Assembly (NCBI GenBank): GCA_949288585.1
Contig: CASEKR010000017.1
Location: forward strand, 1-64,000
From: an uncultured Bacteroides sp.
GTDB lineage: Bacteria > Bacteroidota > Bacteroidia > Bacteroidales > Bacteroidaceae
Direction: 5' to 3'
DNA: 64,000 nucleotides
The translations under genes and the position numbers were made by a program. Of this stretch, positions 1 to 9,072 are shown in pieces; position 1 is the first letter of the stretch, and each line of letters opens with the position of its first letter. A model generated the notes under the pieces. The model was not told where the DNA came from. It ran no database searches and saw nothing but the letters and a program-made list of their open reading frames with translations.

Positions 1-97
1 CTTCGTCCATGCCGACGAGGCTGTTGTAACCCGTCACGGCCCAGACGGCCAGCACGGCGATGACTACGATGATGATGATGGTTGTTGTCTTCTTCAT
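1..97 (-). CDS. LemA family protein, N-terminal part only
   Basis: The first 97 bases hold the first 32 codons of a minus-strand gene that continues beyond the window edge. The visible protein begins MKKTTTIIII and forms one hydrophobic anchor, followed by a GYNSLVGMDE segment that resembles the start of LemA proteins. LemA proteins are small membrane-anchored helical-bundle proteins with no settled biochemical role. It lies downstream of a TPM-domain gene on the same strand, a pairing often seen in bacteria, which supports the assignment. The start is the ATG read from positions 97-95. Only the N-terminus is visible, so the family call is an inference from the anchor and context. Confidence 0.72.
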   Translation of the reverse strand, partial: MKKTTTIIIIVVIAVLAVWAVTGYNSLVGMDE

Positions 98-133
98 AAT
101 TCTTTCTGCTTTACTGATTATTTATTGGTTTGT

Positions 134-168
134 AAATTCTTCATTCTTAGTCCTTCACTCTTCATTAA
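134..168. repeat. 7-bp word repeat in TPM/LemA gap
   Basis: Read on the minus strand, this gap has consecutive 7-base words AATGAAG, AGTGAAG, GACTAAG, AATGAAG. The same word family recurs near 15.6, 31.0 and 52.2 kb, always between genes on the same strand. Confidence 0.7.
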
Positions 169-170
169 AG

Positions 171-1094
171 TTAGAAGCGCGAGCCTGCCCCGCCTCCGCC
201 GCCGCTTCCCCCGCCGAAGCTGCCTCCGAAGCCTCCGCCTCCGCCGAAGCCGCCGCCGAATCCTCCGCCAAAGATGACGGGACCGCCCCAGCCTCCTCCG
301 TGTCCACGGCTGTTGTCCTGTCCGTGTTGCTCTCGCCGCTTGACGACGTGGCCGCAATTCCGGCAAATGTAGGTTACTTCTTCCGTTTCCATGCCGTTAT
401 GGAAAGAGAGTGTCCGGCTGGCGGCACGCTTCAGGGTATGCTTCTTGCAGCGGGGGCAACGGCTCTTGCGCCGGACGGCCGCCATCGTGATGGCAATGCC
501 GCAGAGGACGAAAATGAAAAGAAGTCCAATGGCCACGCCTGCACCACCCCCATCCGAGGCTCCCGGCGTGTTGTTCTCCATCGAGCCGTCCAGCCGGGCG
601 CAAGTGGCGCGGACACCGGCCACCATGCCCTCGCTCCAACGCTCATCCTTCAGGTAGGGAATCATCGCCTGCGTCTGGATGCGCTTGCAGATGGCATCGG
701 GCAGCACGCCCTCCAGGCCGTAGCCCGTGTAGAACTGGATGCACCGTTGGTCGGTGACGAGGAGGATGACCAAGCCGTTGTCCTTCCCCTTCTTGCCCAC
801 GCCCCACGAGTTGAGCAGTTCGTGGCAGAAGTCGAAGCACGTGGCCGCCTCGCCGATGGTGGGCACGACGGCCACCACGGTCTCGATGCCCGTCTGCTGC
901 TCCAGGCGGTAGAGCATACGGTCGATGCTGTCCGTGGCGGCGGGAGCGAGGATGCGCTCCGGGTCGCACGTGTAGCGGTATTTGTTCTGGATGTGTACCT
1001 TGGGCAGGTTGTCGGGCGTGTAGATTTTCCCTTGTGCCCGCAGGCCGAGCGGCAGACACAAGAGGAGCATCAGAAGCGGAATAATTCGTTTCAT
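171..1094 (-). CDS. TPM-domain membrane/secreted protein (YgcG-like)
   Basis: A 307-residue protein with a signal peptide (MKRIIPLLMLLLCLPLGLRA). A TPM domain follows at about residues 35-165 (…GIETVVAVVP, GKKGKDNGLVILL, YTGYGLEG). After it come a transmembrane helix near 190-205 and a zinc-ribbon-like stretch with two CxxC pairs (CPRC and CRNC). The protein ends in a long Gly/Phe-rich tail finishing GAGSRF. TPM proteins are exported or membrane proteins, and some have phosphatase activity. The Gly-rich tail is common in this subgroup. It sits 49 bp after the alpha/beta hydrolase and 73 bp before LemA. The specific role is unknown. Confidence 0.85.
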   Translation of the reverse strand: MKRIIPLLMLLLCLPLGLRAQGKIYTPDNLPKVHIQNKYRYTCDPERILAPAATDSIDRMLYRLEQQTGIETVVAVVPTIGEAATCFDFCHELLNSWGVGKKGKDNGLVILLVTDQRCIQFYTGYGLEGVLPDAICKRIQTQAMIPYLKDERWSEGMVAGVRATCARLDGSMENNTPGASDGGGAGVAIGLLFIFVLCGIAITMAAVRRKSRCPRCKKHTLKRAASRTLSFHNGMETEEVTYICRNCGHVVKRREQHGQDNSRGHGGGWGGPVIFGGGFGGGFGGGGGFGGSFGGGSGGGGGAGSRF

Positions 1095-1143
1095 TCTGTC
1101 TTGGGATTATGTTTCGGCGGCTAAGATACGGCTTTTGCGGGAG

Positions 1144-2097
1144 TTATCGGATATATTTGCCCGTAAAATCCTGCACGAGGCGCGTATATTCCACCTTATT
1201 CTCCTTATAGGACACCGCGTGCGCCGCGCCGGGCACCAGCCAAAGCTCCTTCGGTTCGGGCTTGGCCTCGTAGAGCGGATGCACCATCCACGTGGGGACA
1301 AACGTGTCGGCATCGCCGTGGATGAAGAGCATCGGCAAGGCACAACGCTTCACTTGCTCCAAGGCCGACGCCTCGCGGAACGTCCAATCGTACTTCAGTC
1401 CGCACAGCCAAGAAGCCACGTCCAGCAAGAGGAAGGCGGGCAGGCCGAATTGGTTCTTCAACTCTCCTTTGAACTCGTCCCACACCGAGGTGTAGCCGCA
1501 GTCCTCTACGAAGCACTTCACGTAAGGGGGCAGCGTCTCGCCGCTGAGCATCATCGTGGTGGCCGCACCCATCGAGATGCCGTGCACCACCATCCGCGTG
1601 CTGTCGCCGAAGAGTCGGTTGGCCGTGTCCATCCATTGCAGCACGTCCAGGCGGTCCAGCCAGCCCATCTGCACGGCATCGCCCTCGCTCAGCCCGTGGG
1701 CGTGGAGGTCGGGCAGCAGGATGTTGTAGCTCAGCTGTCGGCTGTACAGGTGGCCGATGGGCAGCATCCGCACGGCATTGTCCGTATAGCCGTGGACGAT
1801 GACGGCGGTCTTGCCCGTAGGTCGTGCCGCACGGACGTAGAGGGCGTGCAGGCGTTCGCCCCGTTCGCTACGGATGAGGGTGTCCCGCAGGGCGTTGGCC
1901 GTCCGCAGGCTGTCCACCCAGGACTGCATCTCCGGGTAGTCTTCATATAAATAGGTGTATGAGCCGGGGATGTCGCGGCTGCGTGTCTCCAGTCCTTCGG
2001 GTTTCAGGGCGTAGCCCAGCATGTAATATCCCGCCCCCACCAGCAAGGCGGCGACGGCCAGGAGGGTGATGAGGGCATAGCCGATGAGTCTCTTCAT
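1144..2097 (-). CDS. membrane-anchored alpha/beta hydrolase
   Basis: A 317-residue protein with an N-terminal membrane anchor (about residues 5-27) and an alpha/beta hydrolase fold. The expected catalytic parts are visible: the oxyanion region VHGYTDN, the nucleophile elbow GISMG, an acid in HGDADTFVP and the histidine in GAAHAVSY. It resembles the BAAT/YpfH-like serine hydrolases that Bacteroidetes commonly annotate as alpha/beta hydrolase. The substrate cannot be read from sequence. The gene lies 14 bp downstream of aroE and is probably co-transcribed with it, although the functions look unrelated. Confidence 0.88.
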   Translation of the reverse strand: MKRLIGYALITLLAVAALLVGAGYYMLGYALKPEGLETRSRDIPGSYTYLYEDYPEMQSWVDSLRTANALRDTLIRSERGERLHALYVRAARPTGKTAVIVHGYTDNAVRMLPIGHLYSRQLSYNILLPDLHAHGLSEGDAVQMGWLDRLDVLQWMDTANRLFGDSTRMVVHGISMGAATTMMLSGETLPPYVKCFVEDCGYTSVWDEFKGELKNQFGLPAFLLLDVASWLCGLKYDWTFREASALEQVKRCALPMLFIHGDADTFVPTWMVHPLYEAKPEPKELWLVPGAAHAVSYKENKVEYTRLVQDFTGKYIR

Positions 2098-2111
2098 AAC
2101 GTCCGCTCAGC

Positions 2112-2858
2112 TTACCGATGCCAAATCTCCCACGCCGCAAACGCCTGGAGCAGCAGCATCTCCAGCCCGTTCTTCACCGTGGCGCCCCGGTCGCGGCCTT
2201 TCTTCATGAAGAGGGTCTCGTTGGGGTTGTACAGCAGGTCGTAGAGCAGGTGCCGGGGCGTCAGCAGGTCGTAGGGGATGTCCGGGCAGAAGTCCACCTT
2301 GGGATACATGCCCACGGGGGTGCAGTTGACGATGATGGTATGTTCCGCCATCACTTCGGGCGTCAGGTCGGCGTAGGTCAATGTTTCGCCGTCCCGCTTG
2401 CTGCGCGAGACATACTTGCTCTCAATGCCCAGGTTTGCCAAGCCGTGGTAGACGGCCTTCGAAGCGCCGCCCGTGCCCAGCAGCAGGGCCTTCCGGTGGT
2501 GGGGTTGCAAGAGAGGCTCGATGGACTGGGTGAAGCCGATGATGTCCGAGTTGTAGCCCACCAGACGGACCTTGGCCTTGCCTTGGCGGATGATTTTGAT
2601 GACGTTCACGGCGCCTATCTTGGCCGTGTCCGGGTCCAGTTCGTCCAGGTAGGGGATGACCTGCTCCTTGTAGGGGATAGTGACGTTCAGCCCGCAGAGG
2701 TTGACGTTCTCCGTCACCACCTCGGGGAAGTCCTCGATGCTGGGGATTTCGAAGTTGACATACTCTGCGTCGATGTTCTCCGACTGGAATTTCTCATTGA
2801 AGTAGGTTACTGAGAACGAATGTCCCAAGGGGTAACCGATTAAACCGTATTTGTCCAT
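2112..2858 (-). CDS. aroE: shikimate dehydrogenase
   Basis: A 248-residue protein that reduces 3-dehydroshikimate to shikimate with NADPH in aromatic amino acid synthesis. The N-terminal shikimate-binding motif GYPLGHSFS, the catalytic Lys in NVTIPYKE, and the Rossmann loop LLGTGGASKA (about residue 125) are all present. It ends with a typical QAFAAWEIW helix. The length is normal for the short Bacteroidetes form. It follows a lipoprotein gene by 25 bp on the same strand, in the group phoH-purC-ubiE-aroE that is conserved in Bacteroidales. Confidence 0.96.
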   Translation of the reverse strand: MDKYGLIGYPLGHSFSVTYFNEKFQSENIDAEYVNFEIPSIEDFPEVVTENVNLCGLNVTIPYKEQVIPYLDELDPDTAKIGAVNVIKIIRQGKAKVRLVGYNSDIIGFTQSIEPLLQPHHRKALLLGTGGASKAVYHGLANLGIESKYVSRSKRDGETLTYADLTPEVMAEHTIIVNCTPVGMYPKVDFCPDIPYDLLTPRHLLYDLLYNPNETLFMKKGRDRGATVKNGLEMLLLQAFAAWEIWHR

Positions 2859-2883
2859 GATATGAGGGGGATTAGGAGTTTCT

Positions 2884-3915
2884 TTATAAATGATTCATTT
2901 CGCCGACCAACGTCCGTACGACTTTATCCACCTGCACGTCGGGATATTGAGTCTGGTACATTTCGGTTAGGTCTTCGTAGATCCAAAAGGCTTGGCCGTT
3001 CGAGGAAGTGTGAACGACGAACACGTCATAATGCCGCACTTCGTCATTGATCAGATTGGCTTCCCATTCCATGTAGGCATAGATTTGGTCGTCGGGCGGA
3101 TAGGACTGGTACTTGTCGGTGATGTCCGGGGTGAAGTCGTAGAAGTTGATCGCGCGCTTTACGCTCAGTTTGCCTCCGATGATTGCCCAATTGTCAGCAT
3201 CCATCCAGGTCAGCATGCCTTCGCTGCCTTCGGTGGCCACGGCGGGAAGGTCGATGCGGAGTCCACACCCTATCTGGTAGAGGGCACCTTGCAGGTCGGC
3301 GTGTATGTTGGTCTTGTCTTCTGCTTCTATATAAAAGTTGGAGTCTATGATGCTCCACGTGCTGCGGCTCAATGCCGGGCCGGTGCCCCGTTCCTTGACC
3401 AGGGAGAATCGGGGACCGTCCTGCTCCACGCCGTTCAGATAGAAATGGCGGTTGAACTCTGGCTCTTCCGGCGACTTCCACGTCAGGCGGCTGGAGAAGG
3501 TGATGAGGTCGGTGGTGCCGTCTCCCCAATCCAAGGTGAGCGTCTCGTTTTCATACGTGCTTTCGCCTTGCAATTCGCCGAACCACAGCAGGTAGCGGCC
3601 GTCTTTTGTCTCCATGGTACGTAGCCCATACATTTGGGCCAGATAAGCCTTGGTATCCGCCACCGGCTCGTTCAGCTTGTATTCTTTCCCCCGGTAAGTA
3701 GCTTTGATGTCTTGGTTCAGGATATTTCCCTCGGTCAGCGGGCTGAGCAGGTCATTGCCCTCGGCATCCTGCACGCTGATGTAGAAGTTGATGGGATAGA
3801 AGTCCCAGATGGGGGTGTCCCCGCCTCCTCCTTCGTTATTGTCATCGCAAGCGCAGAGCAATGGCAGGCAGAGGAGGACAGTCCATAAGCGGGAGAGCAA
3901 GTTCTTTGTTTTCAT
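2884..3915 (-). CDS. lipoprotein of unknown function
   Basis: A 343-residue protein starting MKTKNLLSRLW with a signal peptide ending in the lipobox LCAC, followed by an Asp/Asn/Gly-rich linker. This indicates a lipid-anchored, probably outer-membrane, protein. The rest is polar with many aromatic residues and no transmembrane helix, consistent with a beta-rich fold. I do not recognise a named family. The frame stays open far upstream through the neighbouring methyltransferase gene. The start at 3915 is chosen because it gives the signal peptide and avoids that overlap. It lies between ubiE and aroE, which are usually adjacent, so it may be a lineage-specific insertion. Confidence 0.8.
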   Translation of the reverse strand: MKTKNLLSRLWTVLLCLPLLCACDDNNEGGGGDTPIWDFYPINFYISVQDAEGNDLLSPLTEGNILNQDIKATYRGKEYKLNEPVADTKAYLAQMYGLRTMETKDGRYLLWFGELQGESTYENETLTLDWGDGTTDLITFSSRLTWKSPEEPEFNRHFYLNGVEQDGPRFSLVKERGTGPALSRSTWSIIDSNFYIEAEDKTNIHADLQGALYQIGCGLRIDLPAVATEGSEGMLTWMDADNWAIIGGKLSVKRAINFYDFTPDITDKYQSYPPDDQIYAYMEWEANLINDEVRHYDVFVVHTSSNGQAFWIYEDLTEMYQTQYPDVQVDKVVRTLVGEMNHL

Positions 3916-3947
3916 GTCTTCAAGATGATAATAGGTTAGTAAAGGTC

Positions 3948-4685
3948 TCATTTCGTCGCCATATACAGCGTGCACACCCCGAACGTCAGCCGCTTGAACC
4001 TGACTTCCGAGAAGCCGGCGCGGCGGATGCTCTGGCTCATCACCTCGCCCTGCGGGAAGGCGCGGATGCTCTCCGGCAGGTAGGTGTAGGCGTTGTCGTC
4101 GTGCGAGAGGGTGCGCCCCACGAGGGGGATGAAACAGCGCGAATAGAGGCGGTAGAGTTGCTTCATGGGGAAGCGGTCGGGCGTGGACAGCTCCAGGATG
4201 ACGAGGTGGCCGCCGGGACGGAGCACGCGGCACATCTCCCGCAGTCCCAGGTCCAAGTGCTCGAAGTTGCGCACGCCGAAGGCCACGGTGACGGCATCGA
4301 ACGACGCGTCGGGAAACGAGAGTGCCTCGCAATCCTCGCGTTGGAAGCGGATGCGGCTTCCCCATCCCGCTTCGCGCACCTTGTTGCGTGCCACCTGCAT
4401 CATACCCTCCGATATGTCGATGCCCGTCAGCATGTGTGGCTGCAACATCCGGCAGGCTAGCAGGGCAAAGTCGCCCGTGCCCGTGGCCACGTCCATCACC
4501 TCCTGCGGACGGTACTGTGCGAGCCAACGGATGGCCCGGCGCCGCCACGAGCGGTCGATGCCCAGCGACATTACATGGTTCAGCCGGTCGTAGGCCGGGG
4601 CGATGTGGTCGAACATACGTTCGACCTGTTCCACCTTCTTGCCCTCCTGTCCATAGGGCATCACTTTCTCTTGGGGGTATTCCAT
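3948..4685 (-). CDS. menG: demethylmenaquinone methyltransferase
   Basis: A 245-residue class I SAM-dependent methyltransferase that carries out the last step of menaquinone synthesis, needed for anaerobic electron transport. SAM motif I is seen in [12 protein letters not shown], with the family signatures [10 protein letters not shown] and [11 protein letters not shown]. The N-terminus [19 protein letters not shown] is the normal UbiE/MenG start region, although the protein begins about 25 residues earlier. The gene is also called ubiE. It lies downstream of purC and a 24-bp-period repeat array, so its message probably carries that array in the leader or intercistronic segment. Confidence 0.95.
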   Translation of the reverse strand: MEYPQEKVMPYGQEGKKVEQVERMFDHIAPAYDRLNHVMSLGIDRSWRRRAIRWLAQYRPQEVMDVATGTGDFALLACRMLQPHMLTGIDISEGMMQVARNKVREAGWGSRIRFQREDCEALSFPDASFDAVTVAFGVRNFEHLDLGLREMCRVLRPGGHLVILELSTPDRFPMKQLYRLYSRCFIPLVGRTLSHDDNAYTYLPESIRAFPQGEVMSQSIRRAGFSEVRFKRLTFGVCTLYMATK

Positions 4686-4759
4686 ATTGATGATGGTTAT
4701 ATATTCTTACATAAGGTCTGCATCGGCCTCTTGCGGCAAAGCCCGGCGGAAAATCCTCC

Positions 4760-4912
4760 GTACCCCCGCCAGAAGGCCTTGCAGAGGGGGTGTCGGACAC
4801 CCATACATGGGTGTTGGTGAATACCCATACATGGGTGTCCCCAAGGGGGCATATATGGGTAATAAGAGACACCCTTGCATGGGTAATCATCATACCTCAT
4901 GCAAGGGTGTCC
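4760..4912. repeat. 24-bp-period array with ACCCATnCATGGGT dyads, plus shared flank
   Basis: Five related cores begin at 4801, 4825, 4849, 4873 and 4897, spaced exactly 24 bp apart: CCATACATGGGT twice, GCATATATGGGT, CCTTGCATGGGT and TCATGCAAGGGT. Each is a short dyad. The array fills the gap between purC and menG. A flank at 4760-4776 (TACCCCCGCCAGAAGGC) is repeated at 51162-51178 beside an unrelated array. Confidence 0.9.
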
Positions 4913-4920
4913 GGAGAAGT

Positions 4921-5865
4921 TTATCCATGAAGATAATTCTTTACATTCCGCTCGATGCGGGCGGCGATGTCCTCCGTGTCCTGCGGCACGAACTTCTCGC
5001 CCGTGATGTGCTCGTACAGTTCCACGTAGCGGTCGCTGATGCTCTTCACAATCTCGTCCGTCATCTCGGGCACCTGTTGGCCTTCCTTGCCCTGGAATCC
5101 GTTGTCCATCAGCCATTCGCGTACGAACTCCTTCGAGAGTTGGCGTTGCGGCTCGCCCTGGGCGAAGCGTTCCTCGTAGCCCTCGCTGTAGAAGTAGCGG
5201 CTGGAGTCGGGCGTGTGTATCTCGTCCATCAGGTAGATTTTGCCGTCGTGCTTGCCGAACTCGTACTTCGTGTCTACCAGGATGAGTCCTCTCTTCGCGG
5301 CAATCTGCGTGCCGCGCTCGAAGAGGCGCAGGGTGTAGTCCTCCAGGATGGCGTATTCCTCGGGCGTGCAGAGGCCGCGTTTCAGGATTTCCTCCTTGGA
5401 GATGTCGGCATCGTGCTCGCCGATTTCGGCTTTGGTGGTGGGGGTGATGATGGGGGTGGGGAACTTCTGGTTCTCCTTCATGCCCTCCGGCAGGCGGACG
5501 CCGCAGATTTCGCGCACGCCGCTCTTGTAGGCACGCCAGGCCGAGCCGCAGAGGTAGCCGCGCACAATCATCTCCAGGGGGAAGCCCTCGCAGAAGACGC
5601 CGACCGTCACCATCGGGTCGGGCGTGGCCAGCTTCCAGTTGGGGCAGATATCCGTCGTGGCGTCGAGGAACTTCGCGGCAATCTGGTTCAATATCTGTCC
5701 CTTGAAGGGGATGCCCTTGGGCAGGATGACGTCGAAGGCCGAGATGCGGTCCGTCGCTACCATGACGAGCTTCTCGCCGTTGATGTTGTACACGTCGCGT
5801 ACTTTCCCGTGATAGACTGCTTGCTGTCCGGGGAAATGGTAATCTGTTTTAGTTAATGCTTTCAT
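4921..5865 (-). CDS. purC: phosphoribosylaminoimidazole-succinocarboxamide synthase
   Basis: A 314-residue SAICAR synthetase, which joins CAIR and aspartate using ATP in purine synthesis. Recognisable segments are GKVRDVY near residue 20, [28 protein letters not shown] and the [10 protein letters not shown](Y/F) loop. About 314 residues matches the eukaryote-like long form found in Bacteroidetes. It is the next gene after the DprA-like gene (22 bp) on the same strand. The conserved Bacteroidales order places phoH directly upstream of purC. Here two genes lie between them. Confidence 0.96.
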   Translation of the reverse strand: MKALTKTDYHFPGQQAVYHGKVRDVYNINGEKLVMVATDRISAFDVILPKGIPFKGQILNQIAAKFLDATTDICPNWKLATPDPMVTVGVFCEGFPLEMIVRGYLCGSAWRAYKSGVREICGVRLPEGMKENQKFPTPIITPTTKAEIGEHDADISKEEILKRGLCTPEEYAILEDYTLRLFERGTQIAAKRGLILVDTKYEFGKHDGKIYLMDEIHTPDSSRYFYSEGYEERFAQGEPQRQLSKEFVREWLMDNGFQGKEGQQVPEMTDEIVKSISDRYVELYEHITGEKFVPQDTEDIAARIERNVKNYLHG

Positions 5866-5887
5866 AATCTATATAATTATATTTGAA

Positions 5888-7033
5888 TTAGAATAATGTT
5901 GGTTCGTTGTCAATGCCCCCCTTCATCGTGAACTTCAAGGGCGACTTCCCGCAGACTTCGACATCCGGCATTTTCTTCAGATAGTCGGTCATCTTTTTGG
6001 TAGTCCATGATGACAAGCCAAGACGTTCGATGATTTCCTTGGAAGACAGCTTCTGTTTCTTGAGCAGTTTCCCAATCCGGTCATCCAGGCCTTCGTATGG
6101 GCTTGCCGGTTCACTGACACATACGGCTTTTTCTTCCATGCAAATCTCTCCCTGCAAAGATACGGGAATTGCGCCTTTTTCTATCAATAATTGGTTCGCA
6201 TTTTTTTCGTCGGGCAAAGGGTTCCGCACATAAATCCGCCGCATCTTGCGCAATCCGTCGATTACTCCGGACCATGTGCCGCCTTTGCTGTCCGACTCGG
6301 CCACGTAAATGTCTTGTGCCATACCGTAAATGATGGGGTTCCGGGCCATGGCCAATCCAGTGCTCCACGGAGCCTTCGGATGGAATGCGCTCAATACCAA
6401 TACATCTCCGGCAATGATGTCTTTGTACAAAGCTTTGAAACCGGAGGCAAACGTCGTAATCCCTTGCGGAAGCACGACAATGCTTTTCCCGTCATACTTC
6501 AAGGCCGAATCAAGTGCCTGCTTGTCCACTCCTTTGGCATAGCCGCTGACAACGACTTTTCCCGCAGCAGTGGCCAGTTTAGCTATGTTATCCGTAAATT
6601 GCAATGAAACGGTTCCTGCCAGTCGTGAACCCACAATGGCCAGGCTGTCGGCTTTCAGGAGTTGCAGGTTTCCCTTGGTATAAAGAAGAGGCGGGGCATA
6701 CGTCTTCTTCAAGTTTTGCTTCAAAGTCTTGGGATAGGCGGGCGACAGGATGGGGATCAGTCCATAACCTTGCTCCAACAGACTTTCAGCCTCGAAAGAA
6801 TAATTGGGCAACTCTTTTTTAGATGCGTTCAGCCAGTCTGTTTCCTCGGGGGTCAGGTCGAAGTCCTTTTGCCAGACAGTCTCTTCGCAATGGAAAAAAT
6901 CAGGCAGCGTGATGGCACGTTCATAGCATTGCACGATGATTTCGTTCTTTCGGGCCGTTCTCATTCTTTCGGTATGAGCCAATGCCATCCAATATGTATA
7001 TTCTTGCTCCATTTTCCTGTTAGTTAAAGTCAT
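5888..7033 (-). CDS. DprA/Smf-like DNA-processing protein
   Basis: A 381-residue DprA-superfamily protein with a Rossmann-like core: VGSR at residues 134-137, SGYAKGVD at 163-170, VLPQGIT near 187-193 and RNPIIYGMAQ at 231-240. A C-terminal winged-helix-like segment runs from about 320 to 375. Classical DprA loads RecA on incoming single-stranded DNA. Its N-terminal region here differs from the usual SAM domain. The start codon overlaps the stop of the helicase-phosphoribosyltransferase gene by 4 bp (ATGA), which indicates translational coupling. Base composition is visibly more AT-rich than purC or phoH. This is a partner in a two-gene unit rather than an obvious housekeeping dprA, and a role in DNA conflict or repair is inferred. 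Confidence 0.85.
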   Translation of the reverse strand: MTLTNRKMEQEYTYWMALAHTERMRTARKNEIIVQCYERAITLPDFFHCEETVWQKDFDLTPEETDWLNASKKELPNYSFEAESLLEQGYGLIPILSPAYPKTLKQNLKKTYAPPLLYTKGNLQLLKADSLAIVGSRLAGTVSLQFTDNIAKLATAAGKVVVSGYAKGVDKQALDSALKYDGKSIVVLPQGITTFASGFKALYKDIIAGDVLVLSAFHPKAPWSTGLAMARNPIIYGMAQDIYVAESDSKGGTWSGVIDGLRKMRRIYVRNPLPDEKNANQLLIEKGAIPVSLQGEICMEEKAVCVSEPASPYEGLDDRIGKLLKKQKLSSKEIIERLGLSSWTTKKMTDYLKKMPDVEVCGKSPLKFTMKGGIDNEPTLF

Positions 7034-9069
7034 AAGTTATCTCCTCCTACTGTTTTGGCAATGACAAGCGGCGCTATGGTTGTTGCACCGGCTTGGGTCA
7101 GCATACGGCCGATTTCTTTGATGGTCGCGCCACTGTCGAAAATGTCATCTACCAGCAAGATACTTTTGCCTTCCACAGCATCAGGGACAGACAGCGTGAA
7201 AGCATCTGCCACATTGTCCCGTTTCAGTATGTTATTCTGGAAAACCTTTTGAGGTTCGGTCGGATGGGCCTTTTGAAGCCAGTCGTGTACGGGAATGGAC
7301 AAAGTATTTCCCAACCTGTATGCAAAGTCTTTGACCAAATCGCCCGATATGGTTGGCGGCACATGGAGAATCATGTCGAATGTCTCTTTCCCCCATTGTT
7401 TGCGGTAAGCCCTTAACACGGTGGTCAACAGCATATCAGGGAACATACCCCCGCCTTCATATTTGCAGCGGTGAATGGATGTGCCTATATTGGAGGTCCC
7501 GTAGTAGGCTCCAGCCACCCCGTTGACAAGGTTCGTCTTCTTGCTTTCCACTTCGAGCCGGGGGAAATAATTGGTTTGGAAATCGCGGACATGTTGCCAA
7601 TCTTCCTCACTTGTACGGACATGGCGTTTCACCAAGTCCGTATTGTCACAGCCTTTGTAGATGTCCAGATGATGGTCTCCCAAATATTCGCAAAGGTATT
7701 TCATCCGTGGCTCACGGGTATAAACATATTCCACCATCTTGTCCAAGTCCTTTAGCTTGGCAACACGCAACGCCTCGAATCCGGTAGTGTCCAATGCTTG
7801 GGCTCCGAATTGGTATTCGTACACTTTGCGTTTGTCGTAGATGACCTCTTTTATTATTCCCTGTTCAATCAAGTCAGCTTTAATTACACGGATGGGTGTC
7901 TGTTTTAGATTGGTTTTCCTGGTCAAGTCCTGTATGCCCAGCGGCTCCTCTTTCAGTAAATCTATCACCCGCTGATAAGTTTTGGTGGATGGCCGCGCCG
8001 ATTCGATAAATGATTTCGGCAGTTTATAATCTTCCGGAATGCCGTCCGCATCTTTCCAAGAGTTATAGAACAAGATAGCCACCGTTGGTTTTCCATCCCT
8101 GCCTGCACGGCCAATTTCCTGATAGTAATGGATAGGTGATGCAGGAATCTGTGTATGAATGATAAAACGGATATCCGGCTTGTCAATCCCCATACCCAGT
8201 GCATTGGTGGATATGACACATTTCCAACGATTCTCCATCAATCCTTGTTCTATTTCTTTTCGTTGTTCGGCGGGAAGTCCGGCATTATAGGCGATACAGT
8301 TTATTTCATTGCACTCAAGCCAGCGTGCATAAAGTTCTGTTTGGACGCGAGTACCCGTATAAATCAATCCTGTACCAGGTAAACGCTCCATCCAACGGGA
8401 CAATGCAATCATTTTTTCTTCTTCCGATTGAGTTTCAACAACATAAAGGTGGAAGTTGTCTCGCATCAAGTTGCCTCGGACGGTTATTAGCTGTCCTCCT
8501 ATTTGTTGCTCAATATCGTGCTGTACACGCAGGGTGGCTGTTGCAGTAGTAGCCAAGACAGGCATATCTTTAGGCAACAGATTGACCAAATGGACGATGC
8601 GTCGGAAGGCAGGTCGGAAGTCATGTCCCCACACGGAAATGGTATGCGCTTCGTCCACGACAATCATCGAAAGGTTCATGCTTCGCACGGCTTCCTGCCA
8701 CTCCTGGTTTTCCTGTCGTTCCGGTGCGATGTAGAGGATTTTGATTTTCCCGTCCAATGCATCCTGTATGGCTTGTGTATTCTCTTCCTCCGATTGTTCA
8801 GAATTAATGTATCGGGCAGGGATTCCTTTGGCATTCAGATTGTTCACTTGATCACGCATCAAGGCAATGAGCGGGGAGAATATGACGGTTATGCCTTCCC
8901 ATAGCGTAGCCGGAAACTGATAGCACAATGACTTCCCGAAGCCGGTTCGTTCAATCAACAGCACACGTTCCCCCTTGAGCAACCGCTTAATGACGTTCCA
9001 TTGTTCGTCAAAGAAGTGCTCAAAGCCGAATGTTTGCCTCAATTTGGTTTCAGCCTCTTCCCGTGTCAT
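7030..9069 (-). CDS. RecQ-type helicase fused to a phosphoribosyltransferase domain
   Basis: A 679-residue protein. The first part is an SF2 RecQ-like helicase: Walker A TGFGKS at 42-47, DEAH at 139-142, ATTATAT, and motif VI HYYQEIGRAGRDG. The last part, from about residue 545, is a type I phosphoribosyltransferase with the PRPP-binding loop LLVDDIFDSGAT at 638-649, similar to ComF. The middle contains winged-helix and cysteine-containing segments. ComF, DprA and a helicase are all competence-type components, here as one fusion plus a coupled DprA. The gene begins 3 bp after phoH ends. Composition is more AT-rich than its neighbours, suggesting acquisition. The domain calls are clear, but the function as a system is an inference. 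Confidence 0.88.
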   Translation of the reverse strand: MTREEAETKLRQTFGFEHFFDEQWNVIKRLLKGERVLLIERTGFGKSLCYQFPATLWEGITVIFSPLIALMRDQVNNLNAKGIPARYINSEQSEEENTQAIQDALDGKIKILYIAPERQENQEWQEAVRSMNLSMIVVDEAHTISVWGHDFRPAFRRIVHLVNLLPKDMPVLATTATATLRVQHDIEQQIGGQLITVRGNLMRDNFHLYVVETQSEEEKMIALSRWMERLPGTGLIYTGTRVQTELYARWLECNEINCIAYNAGLPAEQRKEIEQGLMENRWKCVISTNALGMGIDKPDIRFIIHTQIPASPIHYYQEIGRAGRDGKPTVAILFYNSWKDADGIPEDYKLPKSFIESARPSTKTYQRVIDLLKEEPLGIQDLTRKTNLKQTPIRVIKADLIEQGIIKEVIYDKRKVYEYQFGAQALDTTGFEALRVAKLKDLDKMVEYVYTREPRMKYLCEYLGDHHLDIYKGCDNTDLVKRHVRTSEEDWQHVRDFQTNYFPRLEVESKKTNLVNGVAGAYYGTSNIGTSIHRCKYEGGGMFPDMLLTTVLRAYRKQWGKETFDMILHVPPTISGDLVKDFAYRLGNTLSIPVHDWLQKAHPTEPQKVFQNNILKRDNVADAFTLSVPDAVEGKSILLVDDIFDSGATIKEIGRMLTQAGATTIAPLVIAKTVGGDNL

Positions 9070-9072
9070 GGT

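Noticed and set aside
3916..4893. N-terminal extension of the lipoprotein frame through menG
   Set aside because: It would overlap menG completely and bury the signal peptide; the start at 3915 gives a proper lipoprotein.
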